64,000 nucleotides of DNA from assembly GCA_030248295.1 (NCBI GenBank), contig JASANH010000126.1:372001-436000 (forward strand), in the 5' to 3' direction. The DNA comes from Mesodorylaimus sp. YZB2_4. Taxonomy: Eukaryota > Nematoda > Enoplea > Dorylaimida > Dorylaimidae. This document shows, piece by piece, positions 33,021 through 44,378 of this stretch. The stretch's first letter is position 1; each line of letters starts with the position of its first letter. Below the pieces are notes generated by a model. The model saw only the letters and a list, made by a program, of their open reading frames with translations. It was not told where the DNA came from and did no database searches. The translations under genes were made by a program, and so were the position numbers.

Positions 33021-34718
33021 GCCATTGTCATACTGTACTCTGAAACCGCCAGGAACAGAACGAGAACTTTATATTGATCAGCCGCTTTGCTACTGCACGC
33101 GCCTTATGTCCTATATTGGGATTCACGTTCAGTGTATTCTTGAGGAAAGTCAAATCTTGATCCGGTTAGCCGCAAAGGCGGGGATGTAGTTTCAGCGAAA
33201 GCAGGCGCGATCAATGATTTTACTCCGTCTGACTACATTTCATTTTTGTATTTAACAGTTTTCTATTAGAGATACAAAGTCGATGCGAGACTAATATCCA
33301 GTTATGTGGGTTATTGCTCCCTTTATTCTTCCAGAGCTTTTCAGCCTCGAACATATTCATCGAATTCCATCCGCTGAGATTAAATGTCGAAACGTTCGCC
33401 CTGGTTGGTCCTCAACTGACGACTGGCCCCCGTCTGTCCGCCACGATTCGAACAGGACCCATCGACCTCCCGCAGTAGTATAAACGGTTGAACGCATGCG
33501 ATCACTTGCCAAGATAGCAATCAGTGACTGGTTTTCATGATGATTTCGAATGGTAAGAAAACATCCGTTTTCCTGGCAAAATATGCATTCATCCGTAGCC
33601 TTCCAAGCTTCCCCCAAACAGGCCAACAATGATGATGTGGAGACACTTCCACAAGCGGTTTAGACCGTAGACCACGCTGACGCCTAAACTGATCTCGGTC
33701 CGGACTTCATTCTCAATTCAGCCTGATGCAGTTTCGCCTAGAAAAGATCCTAACAAAATCTAAAAAAGGTTGAGTTTTTTGACTTTTTCATACTGTGACT
33801 GCATATACATCTTGACATCAGGTTCCCACACGACTGGTAACGCTGAAACAGCTGGAACTATGACCAACAGTAGTCCCGCTGGCGTCGTCAACAATTTCTA
33901 CACCATCATCTGCAAAATTTGAAGCGCTATTTTAAGCATTTCAAAAAGTACGTTTCGAATGACCTGAAATTACCTCATCGTCTGCCCATACCCAGCTGTG
34001 CCAGATGATTGAATTTCTAGATTGCATCGGGTCACATTAATTATCGGGGCCATGATGTATAACCTGCCGCTATCACTCGGCCCAAACACGATATCGACCT
34101 AGTCGTTCGAACATTCTCTGTTCTCACTTATTGAATGAGGTAATTTTAAAGTCATCAAATTGCCTAAATTTCTTTCTTTCTTGGCCGCGCAAACCCAGCC
34201 GCGGTGAGAGGATTCCTTTAGGCAATTTTTTTCGTAGGGTATAGGCTTGACGGAGTGGACGAGGATCGCAATGCCCAACCGGCCAGTTGCAACATGCGTA
34301 CCAACATTCACTGGTCAGTTCACGAGATCAAGTCGAATGAGATAAAGGGAAACCACCATCCCCCTTAATACGCTATAGTCCAGATTAATGGAGCCTCTTC
34401 AGACTGCGCATGCGAATGTTCGAAGTGACTGCTATTTTTACTAATCGCTGTGTCGGTCGCAAAGCTAATCGATAACTGTCCCGCCATCGTGAAGAGTATC
34501 CCGAATATCGCTCGGAATTAACAAACTCGCAAATGCCATGTACGCTCAGTTTAGATTGCGAAACTAATCATATTTACTTCCCGCATTCGTGAGACCGAAA
34601 TTCTTCCACTATGCGGATTGATTGGAATAAGCTGCACACAAAATTTTCCAGCTGCAAATTCATCTGCGATGGCTCCTGACAGAACAACTTCAAAGGAATG
34701 CGTTGATTCAATACGGTT
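33021..34718. other. Gene-free stretch
   Basis: No gene I can support. Near 33440 a GATTCGAAC word (antisense B-box-like) appears without a convincing tRNA fold around it. Confidence 0.35.
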
Positions 34719-34835
34719 ACCTCATAGGCCCGCTTACCATAACATGACTACTGGCCGGCTAATGGCAAAACGGGGTTGGAAGTCCTGTGGGGAACTGGGG
34801 CGGCACTGGGCAATCCAAAAAATTGAAAAAAGATA
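34719..34835 (+). repeat. Dispersed repeat B, truncated copy
   Basis: GCTTACCATAACATGACTAC, GGTTGGAAGTCC and GGGGAACTGGGGCGGCACTG correspond to the copy at 21827-21946. Confidence 0.6.
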
Positions 34836-35472
34836 GTCGCAGCAGCAAGTCCATTTATCAAATTATCGGATTCACACCACCACTGCGAGATTGGCGATAC
34901 CTGATGCATACTGTACGCTGCACACTGGTCAATATCCATCGCTTTGACAAAGACCATATCTTTGTGTGTTTTCATGCTTTTAAAATGCCGGGAATATCCA
35001 GTAATATCGACGAACTATTAAAATGCGCTCTCCATTTTTTGAAATAAACCTCGCTCTCATTTCGCGAACGATTGCGTCAGTGGCAGAACTATAGATACGG
35101 GTTAGTTTATATTTCCGCTCATGCACACATGCCCAATGCTAGGGTCTGTCCTCACCTCCCCCCTCTCTCTACTCAATGAGGTAGTTTATGGTCGGGCAGT
35201 TTTACTCTGCACCACCCGTTTTTCATTGATGCGATTTATTTTCAGAACTTACCAGCACTGCTAGGTGCTGGTAAGTGCTGGTAGTACTGGTGTGTCTTCG
35301 TGCTCCGGAAAAACATGTTTACGCTAATCATGGGCCTGACTAAAAATTCCTGCCCAATACTGCCCAATACACCAATACATATGCATGTTATACTTGACAA
35401 CGGTGCTCACTCGTGACTAATAAGAGAACTCTTATCTATTCTGTCCTCTCACTCTCACCAGAGTTCTTTCGT

Positions 35473-35868
35473 TTAGCAAGAACCGATCGACCAGCTTGCT
35501 CCCTTCAGAATGCCCAGGTCCTTGTCACCCAGTCGCTCGAAGGCGGGTTGCGACAGGTCGACCTTGTCAGCGGAGCACCCCGGGCACTTGTCCTTGATGG
35601 GTACCTTGATGGTCTTGCCCTTGTACTTAACAGTGACGCACAGTTTGCACAGCGGGTCGTTGTTGCTGTTCCCACCAGCCCACAGGTTCGCGGGTACAGC
35701 AGCTAGCAGTTGCGTGGTAGCATTGATCTGGGTACCGCATGCCCCGTAGCCAGCGTCGTTGTAGTGACTGAACTGACCGTTATTTTTGTATGATGGGTAG
35801 GTTGGACCGGCTGTGGTAAGGACGGCCAAGGCGAAGACGACGATCGAAATGTGAACAAGGCTGTTCAT
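35473..35868 (-). CDS. Secreted single-domain double-psi beta-barrel (RlpA/expansin-like) protein
   Basis: 131 residues in one exon; the first ATG is at 35868 with a TATATAAG box 77 nt upstream. A signal peptide (SLVHISIVVFALAVLTTAG) leads into one DPBB domain: GQFSHY, GYGACGTQI, CKLCVTVKYKGK, IKDKCPGCSADKVDLS and FERLG. These are hallmarks of RlpA-like/barwin-like folds shared by expansin N-domains and small fungal secreted proteins. There is no second expansin domain or chitin-binding module. The Cys pairs and DKCPGC block suggest a disulfide-stabilised extracellular protein that may bind or loosen polysaccharide. The fungal-like look raises horizontal transfer, which I cannot test here. 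A degraded paralog lies at 30820-31055. Confidence 0.8.
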   Translation of the reverse strand: MNSLVHISIVVFALAVLTTAGPTYPSYKNNGQFSHYNDAGYGACGTQINATTQLLAAVPANLWAGGNSNNDPLCKLCVTVKYKGKTIKVPIKDKCPGCSADKVDLSQPAFERLGDKDLGILKGASWSIGSC

Positions 35869-35944
35869 GTTTCTTGAGTCGAGCGCAAGAATCGGATAAT
35901 CAAGCAGGATTCGATGCTTGTTAAGAATGCATTCTAGACCCTTG

Positions 35945-35952
35945 CTTATATA
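35945..35952 (-). promoter_or_regulatory. TATA box of the beta-barrel gene
   Basis: TATATAAG on the minus strand, 77 nt upstream of the ATG, would place transcription start near 35915-35920. Confidence 0.6.
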
Positions 35953-36582
35953 CAATTCAGGAACCCGTCCATTTGCTCTTGATTTGAGTAGCACTGCATA
36001 CAGAAGCGGCAAGAATCAATGGTGCTGCTTCTGAAGATTTCCCGCCTGGCTTTTCGTTAGCGCAAGCAGATAGAAAGTCACTTCCTGGATTTACATACTC
36101 GTATTTATAAAAAATGTAATAAAGATCTCATTCAAACCTTTGAAACAGCTTTGCAAGTAGCGCAAAGCGAAAATGGCTGTGTGAACTCCAGATGTCCAAG
36201 TTTGAAATAGTGCATGAGACTTGCTCTTGTGTAGGCCATGTTTGCTTAGATTGCTTTCAGTGATACAGATAAAGGGCAATATGCACTACCCAATTGCCAG
36301 TCACCGCGCCCTTACACGACTCCTCGCATGCGATGCCATGCGAAGCATGCCTCGACTCCAAGCATTTCATGCCAAAGCCATGCCCGAGTGATGTCGCCGC
36401 ATTACTTGCAAAATAGGAATGTTAAATCGCTATGCTTTTTTTAGAATTGTATGTGTTTCTGCCAGTTTGTCGGCTCTGTTAGAGAAACTCCTTGAAACTA
36501 TTGCAACAAACTTTCTGTTTTGCTGCCGCAGAATTAAGTTATTCTGATTTTATCAACTCTAATACATGCATAGAAAACTACT
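35953..36582. other. Intergenic DNA
   Basis: About 630 bp without recognisable genes. A short GCATGC-rich palindromic patch lies near 36327-36348. Confidence 0.4.
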
Positions 36583-37546
36583 TCAATAATAAGTTTCCAA
36601 AGACGCCCAAATTACAGCTTTTGCTTGGAATTGTCTGCACGCATCGTCGAACGGCAGATTCCACCATTTATTCTTCAAACGTTGAATAGTACCATCTTGT
36701 CTCATGCCCAGTAAATGCCTATTAATAGCCATGAGTAAAGGCTGGCTTTGAACAAAGAGCGAAATGGGCAGGGTGTATGACCCGATACCAATAATTGAGT
36801 CCCAATCGAGGCACAATCGAGACTGTAGTGCCAATTGTTTTAGGCGTAGTTCCTCTCCAAATAAAACCAACTTATCGGACTGGTTTTGCATACGTGATAC
36901 ACCATCATTGTACGTGGTTATACTCGTCTTGTTGCTCTCGACTAGCATTTCACGCAGGCTTTTGACAGGAGCTCGCAAATCATTTTTGATGAGACCAGCT
37001 ATTGCACTTTCATTGACATAGAGACCTGTGATCTGCCCTTGTCGCATTTTCTTGAGAAGTGAGCTGTGAGCACTGGTTTCACTTCCTGCTGCGAAAATTT
37101 TTTTGTTTGCTATCAGAGATTTGCACTTTACACTTACCAAGAATATGGCTAGAAACCAATGGGAGAAATGGGGTCAGTAAATATGGTTGGCTCAATTGCA
37201 TCAATCCATTCGCGGAAGCAGTATCTGCCAATGGGAACAGGGCCAGGTCGGCTTGACCAGTGAGCAGTTGGTTCTTCACCTGATCCCACATTTCTGTTTC
37301 ATCAGCGTCGTCATCCAAAATTATCCAATGCATTTCATAAGTGACTGTTTGAGTGCCAGAAGTGTTGACTCTTTGAAGGAGGTCTTTGACCAGATCAACC
37401 AAGAATCCACTTTCGTTACCATTCGAATCCTTGACACAAAATGGCTCCAGATTGACCAATCCTATCTTCAGATGATTTTTGATTAAAATGCCAAATGACG
37501 GATGCAAACAAAAAATTGAGCCGAAAATCAACAGTTTGTACAGCAT
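36583..37546 (-). CDS. Secreted ionotropic-glutamate-receptor-like ligand-binding protein lacking the pore
   Basis: Two exons, 37546-37138 and 37088-36583, give 304 residues. The 49-nt intron (GTAAGT...TTCGCAG) keeps phase. The first ATG yields a signal peptide (MLYKLLIFGSIFCLHPSFG). Then come S1-lobe features of iGluR/IR receptors: KIGLVNLEPF, GFLVDLVKDLL, ADLALFPLADT and QPYLLTPFLPLV. S2-lobe features follow: VKSLREML, TYNDGVSRM, LPISLFVQSQPLLMAI and IQRLKNKWW. In receptors, TM1, the pore loop and TM2 lie between the lobes; here S1 is followed at once by a polar stretch of about 30 residues that may be a vestige of TM3. No C-terminal TM4 is visible. So the product should be soluble, like bacterial solute-binding proteins. 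A TATA-like TTATAAT lies at 37644-37651. A decayed receptor is the main alternative, yet both frames are intact. Confidence 0.75.
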
Positions 37547-37927
37547 TTTCGTACTTAAAAATGTTTTGAAGTCTAAGAAGAAAATCTCTAGCCACTTCAA
37601 AACTAAGAGCCGCAAGTCGAATGTGTACCACTCTAAGCGAATCTATTATAAACGAAAACAGAAAACGGCGTTTTTAGGCGAACAACCTCCTTTTAACATC
37701 GGCCTCTTCCTGAGTGTTCAATGAAAAAGGAGCACCAGCTGACGCGCGTAGTCATTTCTCACAACTCCTCACCCAGGGGCTGCGCTGCATGTTCCAACAA
37801 CGTTCAGGTAGTACATGCGTACTTCATAGACAGAAGTTGCGCGGAAGGTGAAAGTGTAACGTTAAGAAGAGTCTACATGGACATACCCACCCACAGACTT
37901 GTTGATCGGAAATTTTTGCGCCTCTTT

Positions 37928-38488
37928 TCATCTCAAAAATAAAGCACTACTCATGGTCAGCGGCTGTGAAGTGCAAATGTGTGAGAAGATGCAGATAAGT
38001 GGCGTCTCTCCGCACAGTAGTAAACCTTCATGGCCTCCAGCGTGGAAGTTGCTGCGGTGAGCCACACCATAAAACCACAGCACAACGCCCGCAGATACAC
38101 TGCAAAGTGTTAAGTGTACGTAGGCTACTATAAAGGGTGTCCTATAGCGACCCAATCGCATCATCGGCTGACAGCGAAGAGGTGCCGAGCATGTAGTGTA
38201 CAGTGAGGGCCCATACAAGCACAGAACAAACCCCATTTATGTAAGTTACGTACCCATATGATTCATTGCGAGAGAGCAATATCAAGTTTATATTTCCTAG
38301 TCACAGAAACACACCCACCGTGGAGTAGGACTTCAAACCGAACGTCTCTGGTGCACAGATCGGAACAGCAGGACTCCAGTTTTTCCGATGAATAAATGAA
38401 TGAAATCTTGATCAGAAAAAGAGACGTAACAGCCAAACAAACGCCCAACGGCGCAATGCCAGTGAGGACCATATAGCTCGTCAAAATG
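37928..38488 (-). CDS. Multi-pass membrane protein, 3' part
   Basis: Two exons are supported: 38488-38319 (acceptor TTTTGTAG) and 38127-37928 (acceptor TTTATAG, phase 1 junction). They encode a TM segment (MVLTGIAPLGVCLAVTSLFL), a loop with CCSDLC, a second TM segment (AYVHLTLCSVSAGVVLWFYG) and a Gly/His-rich tail. The layout resembles the last half of claudin-like four-TM proteins. Upstream exons are not identified, and the donor choice at 38319 rests only on phase and hydrophobicity. Confidence 0.4.
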
Positions 38489-38941
38489 CTACAAAACAAG
38501 AGAGAATAGTGGGATTAATCATTTTTTTCGCATGCTATTTTTACAGAACTGGCGGAATTGATAAGAGAATAGCATGAATCTCTGATTTTCTGATTTGATG
38601 ATGGGAAAACACGCAAAAAAGTAATGGCTATATGAGGTATTCTGTACGGGTGGCCATGTCGTTATTGGACCCAGTGTAAGTGCCACCCCAGTTTTCCCTT
38701 GCGGCTTCTAAAACGTTTGTCTACAAACGGCTAGCAGCCATGATATAATCACCAAGAGCTTGAGGTAACCAGCTGTCACTCCAGGTCCTTGAGGTCTTCA
38801 GGAGGACCACCTCTGCCAAGGGCATTCTGTGTCAGCACCAATGGCCCGGAATTAGATGGTGGGACAGGACAGGACAAGAAATAGATAAAGAGAAATAGAT
38901 AAGGGTCCTTCAGGACGTTAGATAATCTGTTTCCTGATTCC

Positions 38942-39373
38942 CTACTCATTCAGCTTGGACCACTTGATGGTACCAGGTGGACCGCCCAGAGCCAGGTACG
39001 CAGTGCATGATGAGATTAGTGAATCGTTGTTGAAGACCGCTTCCCACTGCGAGAACGGGCTTACTAAACTGCCATCCGAGCAGAACTGTAGCCTCCCGGG
39101 CAGGGTTGCTGTCCCAAACAATGCGGGACCTAAGCCACCCAACTGAGCCACCGCGGCTCCCGAAAAAGCATCTACAAAATCTCCCCAAAACATCTGTCCC
39201 CCATAAACTGTTGGTGGCTTGTTGTGCAAACACCAGTAGGCTGCGTTGTTGCGGCAGTGTTGCTGGACCAATCGGTCTTCCAACACAAGTCCAGCAACCC
39301 TGACTGCGAGCGGGGCAGTCACACCGCACACTGCCCTCTGAAAAAAGCTTGGCAAGTCCAGTATCGATAACAT
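38942..39373 (-). CDS. Hypothetical protein
   Basis: A 143-residue frame from the ATG at 39373, or an exon starting after the strong acceptor CTTTTTTCAG at 39337. Composition is protein-like, with even use of W, C and G; it contains YWCLHNKPP, GQMFWGDFVDAF and LQFCSDGS. I recognise no family. The acceptor is in phase with the dynein light chain exon upstream at 39642, so the two could be one transcript, but the sequence does not look like the rest of a dynein light chain. Confidence 0.35.
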   Translation of the reverse strand: MLSILDLPSFFQRAVCGVTAPLAVRVAGLVLEDRLVQQHCRNNAAYWCLHNKPPTVYGGQMFWGDFVDAFSGAAVAQLGGLGPALFGTATLPGRLQFCSDGSLVSPFSQWEAVFNNDSLISSCTAYLALGGPPGTIKWSKLNE

Positions 39374-39641
39374 GCGCTTGATTAATCCTTCACAGGGCTT
39401 ACAAAATATCAAATTTAAGTTCGCGTATCCACTGTGACATGGACGAGACCCCTCTCAAACAGTTAAGTTTTTCAGGTAGCCCCTCATTTTCAAACTTTTA
39501 AGCTCTCTGGCTGGAGCACACAAAAAGCACATTTCTATTCTTATATATTCTCATTAGCAACGAAACTACTCTAAAATTTTACTGTTCCCCTTGTTCGAGC
39601 GCGAAGTTTCGCAGTAGCATGACATCTTGTTTCATACTCAC

Positions 39642-39854
39642 AGTTTTGATAAAGTTTGCCATATCCCGTTCAACGGCATGAGTTTTGACTGCTTCTTGCG
39701 CCAACTTTACGGCTATTGATTCCATATCTGCATTCATTGCCGATTCGGCCACTTTGATGCGGAACATATCCCCATTTAGATCTGCTTCAGAAATCGATGA
39801 ACGATGGCTGTACGTGCCATTGTCGGAGTTTGTGGGCGATCCGTCGTCACTCAT
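39642..39854 (-). CDS. Dynein light chain (LC8/DNAL4-like), N-terminal exon
   Basis: ATG at 39854; 71 codons end at ACT|GTGAGT. After a polar 29-residue N-terminal extension, the sequence from MFRIKVAESAMNADM through LAQEAVKTH, VERDMANFIK matches helices 1 and 2 of the LC8-type light chain that bridges dynein and partner peptides. The beta-strand half (usual W-H-C and NFGS motifs) should follow, but I do not find it in the next 700 bp. If the donor is ignored, the frame stops 20 codons later. So the gene is truncated, has a distant exon, or is a partial copy. Confidence 0.55.
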
Positions 39855-40773
39855 TCTCTCTATTGCGGATCGGCGCTGTAAAAACGTGAAGCGCTGCTCC
39901 TTTCGTTATATTGGGCTCACGATAAGACGGGCGCCAAAGTGTTTGCAAAAACACTTGAAACCTAGGAATAGCATGAGCCTGAGTGCCAAATCGCTGGAGC
40001 AGATCTGCTTCGTCTTCACGTCAGAACGTTTGCTAGTTTGAGGGCTTCGACCGCGTTTGAGTGACATGTCGGAAACTACTTGCGGATGAAGGGCAGTCGC
40101 ACTCTATTAACGAATGTCTATGCCCTCAATCACTTGTTGCTCTACCTTAAAAAAACCGAAAAATTCCTGAAATGAAACTGGGGAAGGTAGTACATGTGGT
40201 TTGGCGCCTACGGAGCAGGCCAGTCCAGGCTGACAAGAGGAGATCAAGAAAGATCCTGCCTGGCTCTTGCTGGTCACATGTACTCGCGGTTTTAGGGTTG
40301 ACAAGTAGACCATAACAACTGGCCTCATTTATGTCACCGGCCATGCCAGATACTGCTCTGAGCAATGCTGATGCACCAAGTTATTGTTCCGTAAGCAGTG
40401 GATCTTGCATGTTTCCGCTTGATGCTTTGGTGATCGTGATGATCAAGCACGAGGAGCAAGTCCGGCACCTTATTTCGTACTGCCTATCCAGACATCAGGG
40501 AATGCGCAATAAATAGGGACTGAGACGTCATTTCCCATTTGTATCAAATATATTCTGGTCGAATCTCCACTCGCTATCTCTGAATGCCAAGGATATGCGA
40601 ATCTTGCAATACAGCGTCTGGCGCCAGGGTGATAATCCCTTAAGTTATTGACAATAGACCCCAAAAGGTGCACAGCCGTTTAACACTCCAAAAATGTCAG
40701 GGCCTTAAGAATGGGTAGCTACTGTAGATCTAGCTGGGTGACTTCTGCTGACCAGACGTATAAATCTCGCAGG
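39855..40773. other. Gene-free stretch
   Basis: No supported gene or clear repeat; short open frames only. Confidence 0.35.
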
Positions 40774-40775
40774 TA

Positions 40776-42444
40776 CAGTAGTGGACAAAAGTAAGGCACG
40801 TTCCTGACTTCTTCACTTATGGCAGCAGCTACTCACCAGAGGACAATCTTGTGGCGTTTCCCGCGTCATATATAGATAGAGCACAAAAAATTGAGTAGAT
40901 AACACAACTAAATCTTTGACCAGGCAGCTCAAATCAGTGGTAGGTGGCAAAACTTTAAAAAATTGCGAAATATTGCTGGGACAAAAGTAAGGCACGTTTT
41001 TTTGGCAGGAGAAAACTCTCGAAATACGCGAGCTACAAAGTGGCGGGAAACGGTCAGGTGGCTCGTCTGTGTCATCTAGGAACATGAAATTCAAGTTTTT
41101 GTCATCGTTTTACCAAAAATGTCCACTGGTCATAGTTTTTCAAAGGATGCTAAGGCTGCAATGGTTAAAATGAGGGTCGAGGGGAAAAAATCATTTTCGG
41201 AGATTGCAAAGACGTTTGGAACGTGTGGTCGAGTCATTTCAAAGATTGTGAAACGCTGTTTGGCCTGTGGGACAACAAGTCCGTTGAAAAAGCCTGGAAG
41301 ACCAAGGAAACCACGACCTGTGAGGATCATCTGAGTAAAAGAATGTCGATTTCGAACCCCCGACTGACCTCTGGTCAAGTGAAGTTGGCCACTGGCTTAA
41401 CAACGGTCAGCAGCAAGACTATTTGTCGTCGTCTGAGGTAGGATGGCTTGCCAGCTCGACGTCCATGCAAGAAACCATTGATCTCATTGAAGAATCTGAG
41501 GGCGCGAATCCAATCCGGCAAGATGCACCTGAACTGGACCAACCAGCAAGGGCAAAAAGTTCTTTAGAGCGATGAATCGAAGTTTGATTTGTTCAACAGC
41601 GATGGAATCAAGTATGTTAGACGCCCACTGGCAAATTGTTCGATGCTAGATACACTATATTTCAACGATTAAGCATGGTGGAGGGTCTGTAATGGTTTGG
41701 GGCTGTTTCTCCGGACGAAAGATGGGCCCTATTCATGAGATAAATGGCATCATGGACAAACACATGTACACGGACATCATGGAGAATGCCATGTTTCTCA
41801 TGCTCGTCGTTTCATGTCCAAAGGCTGGATCTTTCAGCAGGACAACGATCCGGAGCACTCCTCGGCTCATGCAAAGCAATGGTTCCAGCGCAAGAGGGTC
41901 AATCTAATGCAATGGCTAGCTCAATCCCCGGATCTAAATCTGATTGAAAACTTGTGGGATGAGGTCGAAAGGCGTATTCGAGTGACCACATACCAGAATT
42001 GCAACCAGCTGTTCGATGCCATTCAAAAAGCGTGGGCCGAAATTCCTCAGTTAGTCATTGATGAACTGATCGCCTCCATGAGGAGCAGATACGAGCAGGT
42101 GAAAAAAAATCTCGGGTATGCTACCAAATACTAGAGATTGAGAGTCTCGATGTCGTGTCATGAGCTTTGGAGCGTGTGTCGAAGTGGAAAATAGGACTAT
42201 TCAGTCATTCAAAACAAACGTGCCTTACAGTACTTTTGTCCAAGCAATTTTTCTGAATTTTTTGAAACATTTTGTCGTGCTTGACTACTTCTGCTGTCAG
42301 ATAGGCTGTTGATGAAGAAATATACTCAGTTTTTTGTGCTCTATCCACATACGGTGTGGAAAACGCCATAAGGCTGTTCCCTTGTGAGTAGCTTCTGCCA
42401 TAAGTGAAAAAATCAGAAACGTGCCTTACTTTTGTCCACTACTG
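40776..42444 (+). mobile_element. Tc1/mariner element with IR/DR ends
   Basis: 1,669 bp between TA dinucleotides (40774-40775 and 42445-42446). The ends start CAGTAGTGGACAAAAGTAAG on both strands. Terminal repeats are about 220 bp, and the motif GGACAAAAGTAAGGCACG recurs at their inner boundary (about 40978-40998; at the right inner end, near 42221-42244, as its diverged reverse complement), giving the IR/DR structure known from Sleeping Beauty-type Tc1 elements. The coding region is broken (see next entry). Confidence 0.9.
41119..42134 (+). pseudogene. Tc1-type transposase, decayed
   Basis: ATG at 41119 starts an N-terminal HTH (VEGKKSFSEIAKTFGTC) and a GRPRKP linker typical of Tc1. Later pieces in shifting frames give DESKFDLFNSDG, WGCFSGRKMGPIH, FQQDNDPEHSSAHAKQWF and SPDLNLIENLWDEVERR, so the DDE catalytic triad (DD34E spacing) is still recognisable. 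In-frame stops (after VRII and near 41440-41560) and frameshifts make it non-functional. Confidence 0.88.
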
Positions 42445-42552
42445 TAGGTACTGCCCAGATTCCAAAAAAGTCGATTTCCAGGGTGGATGCCGCATGGATT
42501 CCACACCAAAAACCTACGGCTCCACATACTTTCCGGAATGGAAGCCAAATGA

Positions 42553-42589
42553 AATCCATACTGGAAATGGCCTATTTCCAGTATGGATT
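42553..42589. repeat. Perfect hairpin, 16-bp arms
   Basis: AATCCATACTGGAAAT, loop GGCCT, then the exact reverse complement. It sits in a 170-bp patch (42470-42630) where TTCCA and TGGAA words occur in both orientations, just outside the Tc1 element. Confidence 0.8.
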
Positions 42590-43358
42590 CCATATGTTTC
42601 CACAATGGAAAGAATTCCATGTAGATCCATGTAACCCTGCCTTCGCACCACTTCCATATCTACTAGACTCTATTCTGTATATATGTATTCTGTATATATG
42701 CCCACAACACAAATCTTCTATTTTACTACAGAAAAAACAGCAGCCCAAAAATGAAAAAGCATTAATGGGGCGTCTGCCACTCACGCTAGGTGCGCACTTA
42801 CAGGGGGGCCTGACTACAAAGTGATTGTCGCAATTTGATCCTTATCCCACGTGCTTTCTGTATCGTATAGTGTTTTGCTATGGATAAAGTGACTACGACC
42901 AGATGACTGCGAAGGTTTCTTTAGTCAATGCTCGGAATGCTGCAACTGTTCGTGATTAAGATAGCCGCTTAAAATTTTTTGATAGCACTCTTTTACTTGC
43001 CATACTGACATTTTTCAAGCTTGTCGGAGCCATGGTGGAACTGACGTATGCCCCAAGAGGAGTGCAGCAGGGGGACTGCAAATAAAGTAACCAGAAGATT
43101 CGTCGAAAACAACTCGTCGACAGGACATCTTTTTTCTAGTTCGGACTGTTAATTGCACAGGGGAATCGTAACAAGGAAACGCAGGATCTACACACATCAT
43201 ATGTAGAAGATGCTCTCATTCAGTATTCACTGTGAGCCTCATGCTTGCGCATAATTTTACTTTACTTCTGGAACCTCATCACACACGAATCGTGAGTTGT
43301 GATCGGCGAGAGCACCTACTCTTTTCTTTACTTAGACACGACTAGCTAGCTAGCTTAC

Positions 43359-43552
43359 CGGCCTCGTGGCCTGGTGGGTTAGACGTCTGCCTTTCACGCC
43401 AGGTGCGCAGTTACGGGCGAGTGTTCGACTCGCGGCCCGGTAAATCATTTCGTGTAAAATGTGTCCCTTCACCCTCGAGTGCGCAAAAGCGTTTGGTGAT
43501 GTGGTAAAACATGAACATGACCATGACCATGAAGATGAACACGAACATGAAG
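43359..43552 (+). mobile_element. tRNA-headed SINE
   Basis: The first about 82 bp look like a tRNA gene: GCCTCGTGGCCTGGTGGGTT (A box), an anticodon-like CTTTCACGCC, and GTGTTCGACTC (B box). A tail follows with CCTCGAGTGCGC..AGCG and ends in ATGAAC/ATGACC simple repeats. A second copy with the same tail lies at 59225-59427 on the other strand. Confidence 0.7.
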
Positions 43553-44325
43553 CTACTTTCGCACTTGTTCGAACCCCTTTTGGAGCACACTAATTGAGTC
43601 AGTGCAGACTAAGAGTACCGTACGCTGTCCAGGGTCCTCTATTTGCTTTTCCAAGCTATCAGGCTGACCGACGGCCAATATTTCGACTCACAATCAGTTT
43701 TCAGCTGAAGAAGACCGTTCGCAAGTGTTTTCTTACCGACTACCCGATTGACAGGCTCACCTTACGTGGCGAGAGGATACAACATGGCGAGCGAATACAA
43801 CATTTCTCATCAGAGAATGAGAACGTGAGGTGAGTCTGAGGGGATAAGCTAAAACATGAAAACGTAAAAACTAAAGCGTAATATTTTATTGTGAACAGCC
43901 TCTTATTCTGCTGGGGTCCCTTTGACATAGAGTACAATACTGTAAATGGGGCAACATATCCATCTACTAAATACCCGTGACAAAGCTCACCTTCTTCACT
44001 ACGCATAACAGGATCTGAAGGGATTCAGCTGGCAAATTGGTCTACTTGTACCAGTGCAACAATGGACGGGCGGTGTTGACGTTGAATCCCAGCATATTAC
44101 CCAACAGCAGGCCCGCCAAACATGTGGCAAAGAATTCACACTAGCCAACTTTCGTGAGACGCAATGATCATAATATGATCCCACGCTTCGTCAATTCAAA
44201 AATGCCTATCTTGCTGCATCATTCAGCCCCGATTCCCATTGTGCCCACTATAACTAGCTGGCTGCAGTTAAGTTTCCCTGGACATCTTGTTACTTAGAGG
44301 TCCCTTCAGTACAGAACACGACACT

Positions 44326-44333
44326 TATAAATA
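44326..44333 (+). promoter_or_regulatory. TATA box of the GPCR at 44379
   Basis: TATAAATA lies 46-53 nt upstream of the start codon, giving a very short 5' UTR (about 20 nt). Confidence 0.65.
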
Positions 44334-44378
44334 GAGCAGTTTCCCATACTCGTACTAGAGCTACCATTTCTTGAAATA

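Noticed and set aside
33420-33500. tRNA-like sequence on the minus strand
   Set aside because: A B-box-like GTTCGAATC is present, but no cloverleaf or correctly spaced A box.
43480-43560. Coding His/Met repeat from ATGAAC units
   Set aside because: Simple repeat at the SINE tail; no frame or splice support.
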